Shown in pieces: positions 38,387-48,408 of a stretch of 64,000 nucleotides of DNA. Each line of letters begins with the position of its first letter. Position 1 is the first letter of the stretch. The stretch is from Streptomyces sp. NBC_01803 (GTDB lineage: Bacteria; Actinomycetota; Actinomycetes; Streptomycetales; Streptomycetaceae): assembly GCF_035917415.1 (NCBI RefSeq), contig NZ_CP109073.1:4386501-4450500 (forward strand), read 5' to 3'. A model generated the notes under the pieces. That model worked only from the letters and a program-made list of their open reading frames with translations. It did no database searches and was not told where the DNA came from. The position numbers and the translations under genes were made by a program.

Positions 38387-39142
38387 TCACAGGATCCCGG
38401 TCTGGAGCGTGGGCTCGGCGGACGGTTCCACGGCATCCGCCGGGTGGCAGGCGTGGTTCTCGGGAAGCTGGGCCGGGTGCTCGACCGTGCGCTCCACCCG
38501 GCCGTGGGAGAGGATCACGGCCCGGTCGATCAGCGGCTCCAGCGGTCCCAGCTCGTGCAGCACGAGGAGTACCGCGACGCCCGCGTCGAGCTGTGCGCGG
38601 AGGGTGCCGGCCAGTACCCGCTGACTGGCCAGATCGACGCCGGCCAGCGGCTCGTCCATGATCAGCAGCTCCGGCTCGCCGGTCAGCGCGCGGGCGATCA
38701 GCACCCGCTGGTGCTGCCCGCCGGACAGGGCGCCCACCGACTCCCCGGCGCGGTCCGCGAGCCCCACCAGCTCCAGGGCGCGGTCCACGGCGGCCCGGTC
38801 GGCGCGGCCGAGCGGGCGCAGCCGGCGCCGGGCGAGGCGGCCGGCGGAGACCACCTCGCGGACGGTGGCGGGCACGCCGCCGGCCGCGGTCGAGCGCTGC
38901 GGGACATAGCCGACGCGGGCCCAGTCCCGGAACCGGCGCACGGGGGTGCCGAACAAGGCCAGCTCACCGTCGGTGATCGGGACCTGACCGACCGCGGCGC
39001 GCACCGCCGTCGACTTCCCCGATCCGTTGGCGCCCAGCAGGGCCAGCGCCTCTCCCGGGCGCACGGCCAGGTCGACGCCGCGCAGCACCGGGCGTCCGCC
39101 GAGCTCGGCGGTCACTCCGGTCAGGGATATGACGGGCTCCAT
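38387..39142 (-). CDS. znuC: Zinc ABC transporter ATP-binding protein ZnuC
   Basis: A 251-aa ABC ATPase. Walker A LLGANGSGKST is near 35, the signature LSGGQHQRVL near 137 and Walker B LLIMDEPLAGVDL near 160. The C-terminus is His/Cys-bearing (ENHACHPAD), possibly a metal-sensing tail. It energises the ZnuB channel. The gene is 104 bp downstream of znuA and 7 bp ahead of znuB. Confidence 0.95.
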   Translation of the reverse strand: MEPVISLTGVTAELGGRPVLRGVDLAVRPGEALALLGANGSGKSTAVRAAVGQVPITDGELALFGTPVRRFRDWARVGYVPQRSTAAGGVPATVREVVSAGRLARRRLRPLGRADRAAVDRALELVGLADRAGESVGALSGGQHQRVLIARALTGEPELLIMDEPLAGVDLASQRVLAGTLRAQLDAGVAVLLVLHELGPLEPLIDRAVILSHGRVERTVEHPAQLPENHACHPADAVEPSAEPTLQTGIL

Positions 39143-39246
39143 GTCGGTGCTTCCTTTCCGGCCCCTGCGAGGGGGTCTGACCACCTGGCTCCTGGCCGCG
39201 CGGCGGTTGGGTCGGCGCCGGGGTCGGCGCCGGGTCGGCCCAGCGG

Positions 39247-40221
39247 TCAGGCCGTGCCCAGGGCCGCGCGGAGGGCCTGGAGGTTCGCGCGCATCACCTC
39301 GAAGTAGTCAGCGCCGGCGGAATCCTCGGTGATTCCCTCGACGGGGTCGAGAACCGCCGTTTCCAGGCCGAGGTCACCGGCGAGGGTACGCGCGGTCTCG
39401 TCGCTGACCAGGGTCTCGAAGAACACGGTGGTCACGTTGTCATCCTCCGCGATCTCCTGGAGCTCGCGCATCCTGGCGGCGCTCGGCTCGGACTCCGGGT
39501 CGAGGCCGGTGATGGCCTCCTCGTGCAGGCCGTAGCGGGCCGCGAGGTAGCCGAAGGCGGCATGGGTGGTGATGAACGTGTCGTTCTCGGCCGTCGCCAG
39601 GCCCTCGGTGAATTCCTGGTCCAGGGTGGTCAACTCGTCGGTGAGCCGCGTGGTGTTCCGCTCGTAGTCGGCGGCGTGATCCGGATCGGCCTCGGCGAGG
39701 GCGGCGCCGACGCCCTCGGCGACCTCCGCGTACTTCAGCGGGTCCAGCCAGACGTGCGGGTCGAGGCCCTCCTCGCCGTGGTCGTGCTCCTCGTGCTCCT
39801 CCTCCCCGCCCTCCTCGCCATGGACCTCCTCGCCGTGGGACTCCAGCTCGGTGAACGAGGTGGCCTCCACGACGTGTTCCACGCCGGACTGCTCGACGGC
39901 CTCGTCCACGGCGGGCTGGAACCCGGCCAGATAGACGACGAGATCGGCCTCGGTGAGGTCGGCGGTGCGGCGCGGGCTGATGTCCAGGTCGTGCGGCTCG
40001 ACACCGGGCTCGGTGAGGGTGTCCACCGTGACGTGCTCCCCGCCGATCCGCTCGACGAGGAACTGCATCGGGTAGAAGGAGGTGACCACGTCGAGCCCGT
40101 CCCCGCCTCCGTCGTCGGAGCCACAGCCGGTCAGGGCGAGCGTCCCCAGGGCGGTGGCACCGGCGGCGAGGGCGGCGGCGGATATTCGGGCGCGGGAACG
40201 GGTGCTACGTCTTACGGTCAT
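39247..40221 (-). CDS. znuA: Zinc ABC transporter substrate-binding lipoprotein ZnuA
   Basis: A 324-aa periplasmic-binding-type lipoprotein from the ATG at 40221 (a TTG at 40236 and an ATG at 40230 are in frame). The lipobox LALTGC follows a hydrophobic signal. The metal ligands are in [12 protein letters not shown] (His), the His/Glu/Asp-rich loop [20 protein letters not shown] typical of zinc ZnuA, DPHVWLDP (His) and the C-terminal DPVEGIT (Asp). It captures Zn2+ outside the membrane. Two Zur boxes overlap the promoter and start, so it is repressed by zinc-bound Zur. Confidence 0.95.
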   Translation of the reverse strand: MTVRRSTRSRARISAAALAAGATALGTLALTGCGSDDGGGDGLDVVTSFYPMQFLVERIGGEHVTVDTLTEPGVEPHDLDISPRRTADLTEADLVVYLAGFQPAVDEAVEQSGVEHVVEATSFTELESHGEEVHGEEGGEEEHEEHDHGEEGLDPHVWLDPLKYAEVAEGVGAALAEADPDHAADYERNTTRLTDELTTLDQEFTEGLATAENDTFITTHAAFGYLAARYGLHEEAITGLDPESEPSAARMRELQEIAEDDNVTTVFFETLVSDETARTLAGDLGLETAVLDPVEGITEDSAGADYFEVMRANLQALRAALGTA

Positions 40222-40235
40222 GACAGCCATTTTCA
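40221..40235 (-). promoter_or_regulatory. Zur box 1 (znuA-proximal)
   Basis: On the minus strand TGAAAATGGCTGTCA, 12 of 15 positions of the TGAAAATGATTTTCA Zur consensus of streptomycetes. It touches the znuA ATG. Together with the second box 22 bp upstream it implies co-operative Zur binding. Confidence 0.65.
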
Positions 40236-40242
40236 AGTCAAC

Positions 40243-40257
40243 TGGAAATCATTGTCA
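40243..40257 (-). promoter_or_regulatory. Zur box 2 (znuA-distal)
   Basis: TGACAATGATTTCCA on the minus strand differs from the 15-bp Zur consensus palindrome at two positions. It is centred 22 bp (two helical turns) from the first box. The stretch is notably AT-rich against its surroundings. Confidence 0.8.
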
Positions 40258-40425
40258 AATGTGTCAACAGGGCGTGACGGAAGATGTGACCGAAGTGACG
40301 CTCGGGGGCCGACGGGGCGGGCGGTGCGGGACCGGCGGATTCCCGCTCACCGATTTGCTGCGGCCCCCTCGGACGCCGGTAACCTGAGGCAATTCCATCT
40401 CGTCCTTCGTCCCGAAGAGAGCACC

Positions 40426-41808
<1,383 letters not shown>

Positions 41809-42020
41809 CCCCCGGCCACGCCCGGTCCGGTCCCCTCGGGGGCCGGACCGTCAGGCGTGCCGGCCGACGAGGAGTCCCGCGAGCGGCTGGCGGTGCCGCA
41901 CGCGCTGATCCGCGGGCCGGAGACGGCCGGAGCGGCGACCGCGCCACGGGCGGTGTGGCCCGGGGGAGAATGGGAATCCGTGCCGCACCCGTCCCTGTCC
42001 GAGCCCGTGAAGGACCGCCC

Positions 42021-43166
42021 ATGATCCAGCCGTTGCAGATCGGCCCCCACACGGTCGACCCGCCGGTGGTTCTCGCGCCCATGGCCGGGATCACCAACGC
42101 GCCGTTCCGCACGCTGTGCCGGGAGTTCAGCGGCGGGCGCGGGCTGTTCGTCAGCGAGATGATCACCACCAGGGCGCTGGTCGAGCGGAACGACAAGACC
42201 ATGCGGCTGATCCACTTCGACGCCGCCGAGAAGCCCCGGTCCGTCCAGCTCTACGGCGTCGACCCGGAGACGGTCGGCCGCGCCGCCCGCATGATCGCGG
42301 AGGAGGACCTGGCCGACCACATCGATCTGAACTTCGGCTGTCCCGTCCCCAAGGTGACCCGCCGCGGCGGTGGCTCCGCCCTGCCGTACAAGCGCCCGCT
42401 GCTCCGGGCCATCCTGCGCGCCGCGGTGGGGAACGCGGGCGGGCTGCCGGTGACGATGAAGATGCGCAAGGGCATCGACGACGATCACCTGACGTATCTC
42501 GACGCGGGCCGGATCGCGGTCGAGGAGGGTGTGACGGCCATCGCCCTGCACGGCCGCACCGCCGCGCAGCACTACGGCGGCCAGGCCGACTGGTCGGCCA
42601 TCGCCCGGCTGAAGGAGGCCGTCCCCGAGATCCCGGTGCTGGGGAACGGGGACATCTGGTCGGCGGACGACGCGGTGCGCATGGTGCGTGAGACCGGCTG
42701 CGACGGCGTGGTGGTCGGGCGCGGCTGCCTGGGGCGGCCGTGGCTGTTCGGCGATCTCGTCGCCGCGTTCGACGGCGGTGACGGCGGCGGGCCGGAGGCG
42801 TACGCGCGGCCGTCGCTGCGCGAGGTCGCGGACGTGATGCTGCGGCACGCCGCCCTGCTGGGGGAGTGGCTGGCGGACGAGTCGCGCGGCGTCATCGACT
42901 TCCGCAAGCACGTCGCCTGGTACACCAAGGGCTTCTCGGTCGGCTCCGAGGCGCGGCGACGGCTGGCGGTGGCCGCCTCCCTGGACGAGCTGGCGGCGCT
43001 GCTGGCGGAGCTGGACCTCGACCAGCCGTGGCCGGCGAGCGCCGACGGCCCGCGCGGCCGGACCTCCGGCCGGAGCCGGGTGGTCCTGCCGGACGGCTGG
43101 CTGGCCGACCCGTACGACGAGGCGGCCGTGAGCGCCGAGGCCGAACAGGACACCTCGGGCGGCTGA
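42021..43166 (+). CDS. dusB: tRNA-dihydrouridine synthase (DusB type)
   Basis: A 381-aa flavoenzyme. The FMN-binding TIM barrel starts VVLAPMAGITNAPFRTLC, with the catalytic Cys in LNFGCPVPKVTRRGGGSAL near 104, the substrate region in IALHGRTAAQHYGG near 182 and PVLGNGDIWSADDA near 215. It reduces uridines in tRNA D-loops with NADPH. The start ATG at 42021 fits MIQPLQIGPHTVDPPVVLAP. It is in the same orientation as glyS, 212 bp away. Confidence 0.95.
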   Translation: MIQPLQIGPHTVDPPVVLAPMAGITNAPFRTLCREFSGGRGLFVSEMITTRALVERNDKTMRLIHFDAAEKPRSVQLYGVDPETVGRAARMIAEEDLADHIDLNFGCPVPKVTRRGGGSALPYKRPLLRAILRAAVGNAGGLPVTMKMRKGIDDDHLTYLDAGRIAVEEGVTAIALHGRTAAQHYGGQADWSAIARLKEAVPEIPVLGNGDIWSADDAVRMVRETGCDGVVVGRGCLGRPWLFGDLVAAFDGGDGGGPEAYARPSLREVADVMLRHAALLGEWLADESRGVIDFRKHVAWYTKGFSVGSEARRRLAVAASLDELAALLAELDLDQPWPASADGPRGRTSGRSRVVLPDGWLADPYDEAAVSAEAEQDTSGG

Positions 43167-43479
43167 GCCGCCCGACGCCTGCGGCCGGGCACCGCGCGTG
43201 GTGGTGCGCGGCGGCTCCCGCGTGCCCGGCCTCGGGCCGGGCGGGGCGTCGTGGTGCGGGTCGGCCACCCGAGGGGATGGGTGGTGCTCGTGGCCCGGAG
43301 GCGGGCAGGGCGCCTTGGGCGGGGGGCGTCCGACACCTTGGCCGCCCCGTCAGGGAGACGGTGGCGGTCGGGCTGGTTGCCCGCCGCCGGGCGGGCACCG
43401 CGCGTGGTGGTGCGCGGCGGCTCCCGCGTGCCCGGCCTCGGGCCGGGCGGGGTGTCGGGCGACGCCATGCGTGCCGGTG
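43167..43479. repeat. Intergenic region with a perfect 60-bp direct repeat
   Basis: Positions 43187-43246 and 43393-43452 are identical over 60 bp (beginning GGGCACCGCGCGTGG, ending GGGCCGGGCGGGG) and are 206 bp apart. Each copy can fold: CCGGGCAC pairs with GTGCCCGG. The region lies between convergent dusB and the glycoside hydrolase gene and contains no gene I can recognise. The repeat may be a REP-like element or part of a terminator. Confidence 0.85.
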
Positions 43480-45417
43480 TCAGCGGTCCGAGGGGTCCTG
43501 ACCGTCGCCGGTCACGGCCGTCAGCAGGGCGAACGGTGAGGCCGCCGACCATGCCTGGGGTGAGCAGGCGTGCGGGTAGGGCACCGGGTCGGGGTGATCG
43601 GCGCGCGCGTAGCCCGCGATGACCTCCGGCATCCGGTATTCGTGCCGGGCGGCCATGTCGAGGATGCCGCGCGCGAGCGCCCGGGCGTGGTCGTGCAGGC
43701 CGTAACGGGCCAGGCCCAGCGCCGCGATCGCGCTGTCGTGCGGCCAGACGCTGCCCCGGTGATACGACAGCGGGTGGTACGCCTCCTGGCCCGCCGCCAG
43801 TGTCCTGATGCCCCAGCCGGTGAAGAACTCGGCGGACAGCAGCCGCTCGGCCACCGCTTCGCCGTGCTCCTGGCTGAGGATGCCCGTCCACAGCAGGTGG
43901 CCCGCGTCCGAACCGAGGGCGTCGGCCCGGCGGCCGTCGCCGTCCAGCGCCAGCGCCGGGAAGTCGTGCTCGCGCAGCCAGAAGTCCGCCAGGAAGCGGA
44001 GCCGCAGCCGGTGCGCGGCGTCCTCCAGCCGGTCCGCGTACCCGGCGTCGTCCCACGCCGTGCGGGCCAGCCGGGCGGTGCGGCGCAGCGCGTCGTAGGC
44101 ATACCCCTGGGCGGCGGCGGCCCTGATCACGCCCTTGGCCGGGGTGCCGTCGGCGAAGCAGATCGCGCCCGCCGAGTCCTTCCAGCTCTGGTTGGCCAGG
44201 CCGCCCGCGTCCGCCCGGTACAGCAGATAGCCATGCTCCCGCAGCCCGCCGTACTCGAACATCCAGTCGATCGCCGCCCGCGCGTTGCGCTCCAGGCGGT
44301 GGGCGAGCTTGTCGTCGGCGGTCGCCTCCGCGTGCGCGCCGAGCAGCATCAGGAAGAGGGGAGTGCTGTCGACCGATCCGAAATACCGGCCGTAGGGCAC
44401 CTGCCGGAAGTGCGCCAGCTCGCCGTGGCGCAGCTCGTGCACGATCTTGCCGGGTTGCGCGATCCGGTCGGTGTCCTCGGCCGTCGCCTGGGTCGCGGCC
44501 AGGGCCAGCAGGGTGGCGGCGGCGTGCTCGGGACGGCTCGGCAGCGCGAAGAGCGAGGTGATCAGCGCGTGCCGGCCCAGCAGCGTCAGGAACCATGGCA
44601 CGCCCGCCGCCGGGACCCGCAGCGCCTCGCCGTCGGGCCCGGTGGCCGCGACCCGCAGCCCGGACAGGTCGGCGGACCCCTGGGCGCAGGCCCGCGCCAG
44701 CTCCGGCCAGCCGTCGGGGATCTCCGTCTCACTGGCGGCGGTGGACGGGAAGACGGCGGCGGCCTCGGCGGGGTGCGGCTCGGGCGCGCCGTTGGGGTGG
44801 GCCTCGACGCGCAGCGTCAGCTCGGCGGAGCCGTGCGGCGGCAGGTCGAGCAGCCAGCACAGGCGCCGGGCGCCGCTGCCGGTCTCCTCCACCGCGTCGG
44901 GCGCGGGCCGGGCGGTGACCACCGTCCGGGAGGACCACTCGCGGCGCCGGTACCCGAACTCGACGCCGTCCGGCAGGGAGGCGCGGGTGCGTACCGCGTA
45001 CGACTTGTCGTACCAGCGGTGGTCCCAGCGCAGCTCGAACTGGTCGGCGAAGTCGGCGTTCACGGTGAGCGCGACCAGGGCGCTGGAGGCGTCCCCCCGG
45101 TTGCTGCTGAGGCGGATCCGCTCGGTCAGGGTGCCGTCGCTCACCGTCTGCTCGCGGAACACGGTGAGCGCGGGAGCCTCGGCGCGCGAGCCGCGCGGGG
45201 TCAGCACGGCGGTCGCCGAGGAGCCGGCCGAGGCGGCGGGCACCAGCACGGTCGGGGTGGAGCCGTCCACGGTGAGCTGCCAGCGGCTGAGGTGCCGGGC
45301 GTCGCGTGCGAACAGCCCGAGGGGATGGGAGCCGCGCTCGTCGGTGATGTCCCCGGACGGCCCGACCGCGACGAAGGTGCCGTCCCGGACGAGCAGACAG
45401 TGGTTCGTCGTGATCAC
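43480..45417 (-). CDS. Amylo-alpha-1,6-glucosidase-like protein (GDE family)
   Basis: A 645-aa protein. The N-terminal region of about 200 residues is the GDE_N-type beta-sandwich (NHCLLVRDGTFVAVGPSGDI, DARHLSRWQLTVDG). An (alpha/alpha)6 catalytic domain follows (SVDSTPLFLMLLGAHAEATA, PLSYHRGSVWPHDSAIAALG, where the Trp-Pro-His-Asp motif is the glycogen-debranching signature). It is best described as a GDE-family glycosidase; whether it acts on glycogen or another alpha-glucoside cannot be told. GTG 45417 overlaps the stop of the preceding gene by 4 bp, so the two are translationally coupled. Confidence 0.85.
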   Translation of the reverse strand: MITTNHCLLVRDGTFVAVGPSGDITDERGSHPLGLFARDARHLSRWQLTVDGSTPTVLVPAASAGSSATAVLTPRGSRAEAPALTVFREQTVSDGTLTERIRLSSNRGDASSALVALTVNADFADQFELRWDHRWYDKSYAVRTRASLPDGVEFGYRRREWSSRTVVTARPAPDAVEETGSGARRLCWLLDLPPHGSAELTLRVEAHPNGAPEPHPAEAAAVFPSTAASETEIPDGWPELARACAQGSADLSGLRVAATGPDGEALRVPAAGVPWFLTLLGRHALITSLFALPSRPEHAAATLLALAATQATAEDTDRIAQPGKIVHELRHGELAHFRQVPYGRYFGSVDSTPLFLMLLGAHAEATADDKLAHRLERNARAAIDWMFEYGGLREHGYLLYRADAGGLANQSWKDSAGAICFADGTPAKGVIRAAAAQGYAYDALRRTARLARTAWDDAGYADRLEDAAHRLRLRFLADFWLREHDFPALALDGDGRRADALGSDAGHLLWTGILSQEHGEAVAERLLSAEFFTGWGIRTLAAGQEAYHPLSYHRGSVWPHDSAIAALGLARYGLHDHARALARGILDMAARHEYRMPEVIAGYARADHPDPVPYPHACSPQAWSAASPFALLTAVTGDGQDPSDR

Positions 45418-46748
45418 CGGGCCGCCTCCGCGATCAGGTCGATGGTGAGAGCGGCCGTCCAGCTGAAGTCGCGGCTGCCGCGTGCCTCGCCGGTGAACGG
45501 GTCCACGTACTCGGCGAAGCTGGAGTCCCGGGCGGCCTGGAGCATGGTGGCGCGCAGGGCGTCGGCCGGCTGGAGCGCGCCGTGCCGCCGCAGGCCGCGC
45601 TCCAGCAGCCAGTTGACGTTGAACCAGGCGGGTCCCCGCCAGTACCGCGCGGGGTCGAACGCGCAGCCGGTCAGGTCGTAGCTCGGCACCAGCCGGGTGG
45701 TGGAGCCGAGGCCGAAGTGCTCGCCGGCCGCCGTGCGCAGCAGGGTGTCGACGATGTCCTCCGGCAGGCCGGGCAGGATCAGCGGGAGCAGCCCGGCGGC
45801 GCTGCGCTCGGGGATCGGCTCGCCGGTGATCACGTCCTGGCACAGGAAGAGGCCGGCCTCCGGATTCCACAGGCGCTTGAGCAGCGTGTTGGTGAGCTGC
45901 TCGGCGCGGACCTGGTGGTCGGAGGGGTCGTCGCCGAGGGCGACGGCGATCTCGCCGAGGGCGTGCTCGGAGGCGATCAGCAGGGCGTTGAGCCCGGGGT
46001 CCTCGACGGCGAACAGATGGCGCGCGGCGTCGTCGCGGTACCCGAGGTCGCGGTAGTGCGCCGCGAGCCGCACATACCGGCCGTAGTCGAGGTCGGTCGG
46101 CCGGTCGGCCGGGCAGCCGTGGTCGAGGTCGGCGCGGTGGAACGTGTGGGTGGCGGCCGGCTCGACGCGGGACAGCGGCGGGTCCCAGCACGGACTGTTG
46201 TCCATGCCCGATTCCCAGGGGTGCACGATGGACGCCAGGCCCCGGCCGCCGAGGTCGCGGTTGTCGGTCAGATACCGCTGCCAGGCCATGAGGCGCGGGT
46301 AGACCCGGCGCAGGAAGCCCCGGCGCGCGGAGGCGGCGGGATCGGCCTGGTGCACCAGCCAGGCGGCCAGCGCGTGGATGGGCGGCTGGACGATGCCGGA
46401 GGTCTCGACGGCCGCCGGCGCGCCCGCCTTGCTCCCGGCGGACGAGGAGCGCCAGAAGTCGGGACTGGGGAAGTACGCCGTGAGGGGGACGTCGGGATTG
46501 AACACGATGTGCGGGATGCGTCCGTCCGACCACTGGGCGTCGAGGAGGGTCTCCAGCTCCAGCTGGGCCCGGAAGGCCGACAGATGGCGCAGCCCGATGG
46601 CGATGAAGCCCGAGTCCCAGCTCCACTGATGGGGGTACAGGGTGCGGGAGGGGACCGTGGAGGCACCCGTCCAGTTGCCGGAGAGAACACTGCGTGCGCT
46701 GTTGTATGCGATCGTTGCGGGTCTTGGCGGCTGATCAGCGCGATCCAC
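45414..46748 (-). CDS. MGH1-type (mannosyl/glucosylglycerate hydrolase-like) glycoside hydrolase
   Basis: A 444-aa alpha/alpha-barrel glycosidase. QWSWDSGFIAIGLRHL near 42 (Trp-Asp-Ser signature of the GH63/MGH fold) and SIVHPWESGMDNSPCWDPPL near 173 (acid residues around Glu and Asp) are the family signature, and RGPAWFNVNWLLERGL closes the barrel. Known homologues release glucose or mannose from glycerate glycosides, compatible solutes of actinobacteria. It is the first gene of the operon with the GDE-like enzyme and diverges from a ROK repressor. GTG 46748 is the start. Confidence 0.83.
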   Translation of the reverse strand: MDRADQPPRPATIAYNSARSVLSGNWTGASTVPSRTLYPHQWSWDSGFIAIGLRHLSAFRAQLELETLLDAQWSDGRIPHIVFNPDVPLTAYFPSPDFWRSSSAGSKAGAPAAVETSGIVQPPIHALAAWLVHQADPAASARRGFLRRVYPRLMAWQRYLTDNRDLGGRGLASIVHPWESGMDNSPCWDPPLSRVEPAATHTFHRADLDHGCPADRPTDLDYGRYVRLAAHYRDLGYRDDAARHLFAVEDPGLNALLIASEHALGEIAVALGDDPSDHQVRAEQLTNTLLKRLWNPEAGLFLCQDVITGEPIPERSAAGLLPLILPGLPEDIVDTLLRTAAGEHFGLGSTTRLVPSYDLTGCAFDPARYWRGPAWFNVNWLLERGLRRHGALQPADALRATMLQAARDSSFAEYVDPFTGEARGSRDFSWTAALTIDLIAEAAR

Positions 46749-46817
46749 GTGGGCTCCGATGGGACGTTGGCTTTGCCGCTGCCACGCGGCTTCACCGTTT
46801 GTTTTGTCGAAGGTACC

Positions 46818-46833
46818 GTAGAGTTACGTCTAC
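46818..46833. promoter_or_regulatory. Inverted repeat in the divergent glycosidase/ROK promoter region
   Basis: GTAGA-GTTACG-TCTAC (5-6-5) in an AT-rich 166-bp intergenic region between the glycosidase operon (start 46748) and the ROK gene (start 46915). The position fits a ROK-family operator that could control both directions. Confidence 0.55.
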
Positions 46834-46914
46834 TTAACACGCAAAAGTACCCCTGTAATATCGACTTCACAAGCTAAAGGGGGGAGAAAATCCAGCCCGG
46901 CCGGGAAGGCAGTC

Positions 46915-48114
46915 ATGAACCAGGCGAGCGCGGGGCACCTGCTGTGGCTGATCCGCAGGGGGCAGGCCACGACGCGCGGCGAGCTGCAACGGATCACCGG
47001 GCTCTCCCGGTCGACGGTCGGCCACCGCCTCGATCAGCTCTTCCGCGCCGGATGGATCCGGGAGACCGCGGCCGATCCCGTTGACGTGCCGACCGTGGGC
47101 CGACCCGCGCTGCGGCTGGAGTTCGACGCCTCGCACGCGGTGGTCCTCTGCGCCGACCTGGAGACCCGCCATGCCCGCGCGGCCGTTCTCGACCTGAGCG
47201 GCGCGGTGCTGGCCGAGCACTCCGGGTCGTTGATCATCAACCAGGGGCCGGGTGAGGTGCTGGACCGGCTGGCGCAGTGGTTCGGGATGCTGCTGGACAA
47301 GGCCGGGGTGGCGGCCACCTCGGTGTGCGGTATCGGGCTGTCCGTGCCGGGGCCGGTGGATCCCGTCTCCGGGCAGGTGGTGCAGCCGCCGATCATGCCG
47401 GGCTGGGACCGGTATCCGGTGCCCGAGCGGATGCGCCGGTCGTTCGCCGCTCAGGTGAGCGGCGGCGGCGAGGACATACCGGTGCTGGTGGGCAACGACG
47501 CCAACCTGATGGCGTACGCGGAGCAGCGCCTGGGTTTCCCGGACTGTTCCGCTTTTCTGTTGATCAAGGTCTCCACCGGCATCGGCGCCGGGGTCGTGGT
47601 GGACGGCGAGATGTACCGGGGGATCGACGGGGCGGCGGGGGACATCGGTCACATCCGGCTCAGCGACCATCCGCACGCGCTGTGCCGTTGCGGGTCCTAC
47701 GGCTGTCTGGCCGCCGTCGCCAGCGGGCGGGCGCTGGCCGAGCAGCTCACGGGGTCCGGGGTGCCGACGACCTCGGGGTCCGGGGTGCGCGACCAGCTCT
47801 CGATCGGCCAGCCGGACGCGCTGCGGCTGGCGCGGGACGCGGGCCGGCTGGTGGGCGAGGTGCTGGCCACGGTCGTCACGCTGCTCAATCCCGGGGTGCT
47901 GATGATCGCCGGGGACCTGGCCGGGCCGCCGTTCCTGACCGGGGTGCGCGAGCTGCTCTACCAGCGGGCGATGCCCCGCACGACGGCCTATCTCCAGGTC
48001 GTCACCTCCCGCCTCGGCGACCGGGCGGGCCTGATCGGGGCCGCCGCGATGGTGGTCGAGTCGCTCTACGGGCCGGACCGGGCCGATGCGCGGCTGAACG
48101 GTCTCGCCGCCTGA
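46915..48114 (+). CDS. ROK family transcriptional regulator
   Basis: A 399-aa NagC/XylR-type regulator. The N-terminal winged helix RRGQATTRGELQRITGLSRS is followed by the sugar-kinase-like ROK domain. GIGLSVPGPVDPVSGQVVQP, VLVGNDANLMAYAEQRLG and ISTGIGAG-type motifs are conserved, as is the zinc motif CRCGSYGCLAAVASG. It probably represses the divergent glycosidase operon and is released by a sugar. Kinase-like residues are present, but the HTH marks it as a regulator. It is followed by 294 bp of non-coding sequence before ppdK. Confidence 0.92.
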   Translation: MNQASAGHLLWLIRRGQATTRGELQRITGLSRSTVGHRLDQLFRAGWIRETAADPVDVPTVGRPALRLEFDASHAVVLCADLETRHARAAVLDLSGAVLAEHSGSLIINQGPGEVLDRLAQWFGMLLDKAGVAATSVCGIGLSVPGPVDPVSGQVVQPPIMPGWDRYPVPERMRRSFAAQVSGGGEDIPVLVGNDANLMAYAEQRLGFPDCSAFLLIKVSTGIGAGVVVDGEMYRGIDGAAGDIGHIRLSDHPHALCRCGSYGCLAAVASGRALAEQLTGSGVPTTSGSGVRDQLSIGQPDALRLARDAGRLVGEVLATVVTLLNPGVLMIAGDLAGPPFLTGVRELLYQRAMPRTTAYLQVVTSRLGDRAGLIGAAAMVVESLYGPDRADARLNGLAA

Positions 48115-48408
48115 CTCCCTTACTGTCCTACATCACTTGAACGTCCGGCGGTGCGGCGGCGCGTGCCGGGGGTGGCCCTGGGTGCCACCCGTTTGTGAGG
48201 CGTGGATCCGGGGGTATTGAGGGCTCTAAGGCCCGTTGGCCGGGGTCTTGATGGCACTGAGTGCCGAGGTGAATCGCTGCACTTTGGCCCCTGATGTCCC
48301 TTCTGTGGGCGTGATGCCCCTCACGTATGAAGACGGAAACGCTCAGATGAGCAGTCGGCGGGGTAACCTCCCGCTGTCAGGGCAGCCGTTCACGAGGAGT
48401 CGAGTCCC

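Noticed and set aside
39523..40425. A long upstream extension of glyS
   Set aside because: It is antisense to znuA and crosses the Zur boxes; the family start is GTG 40426.
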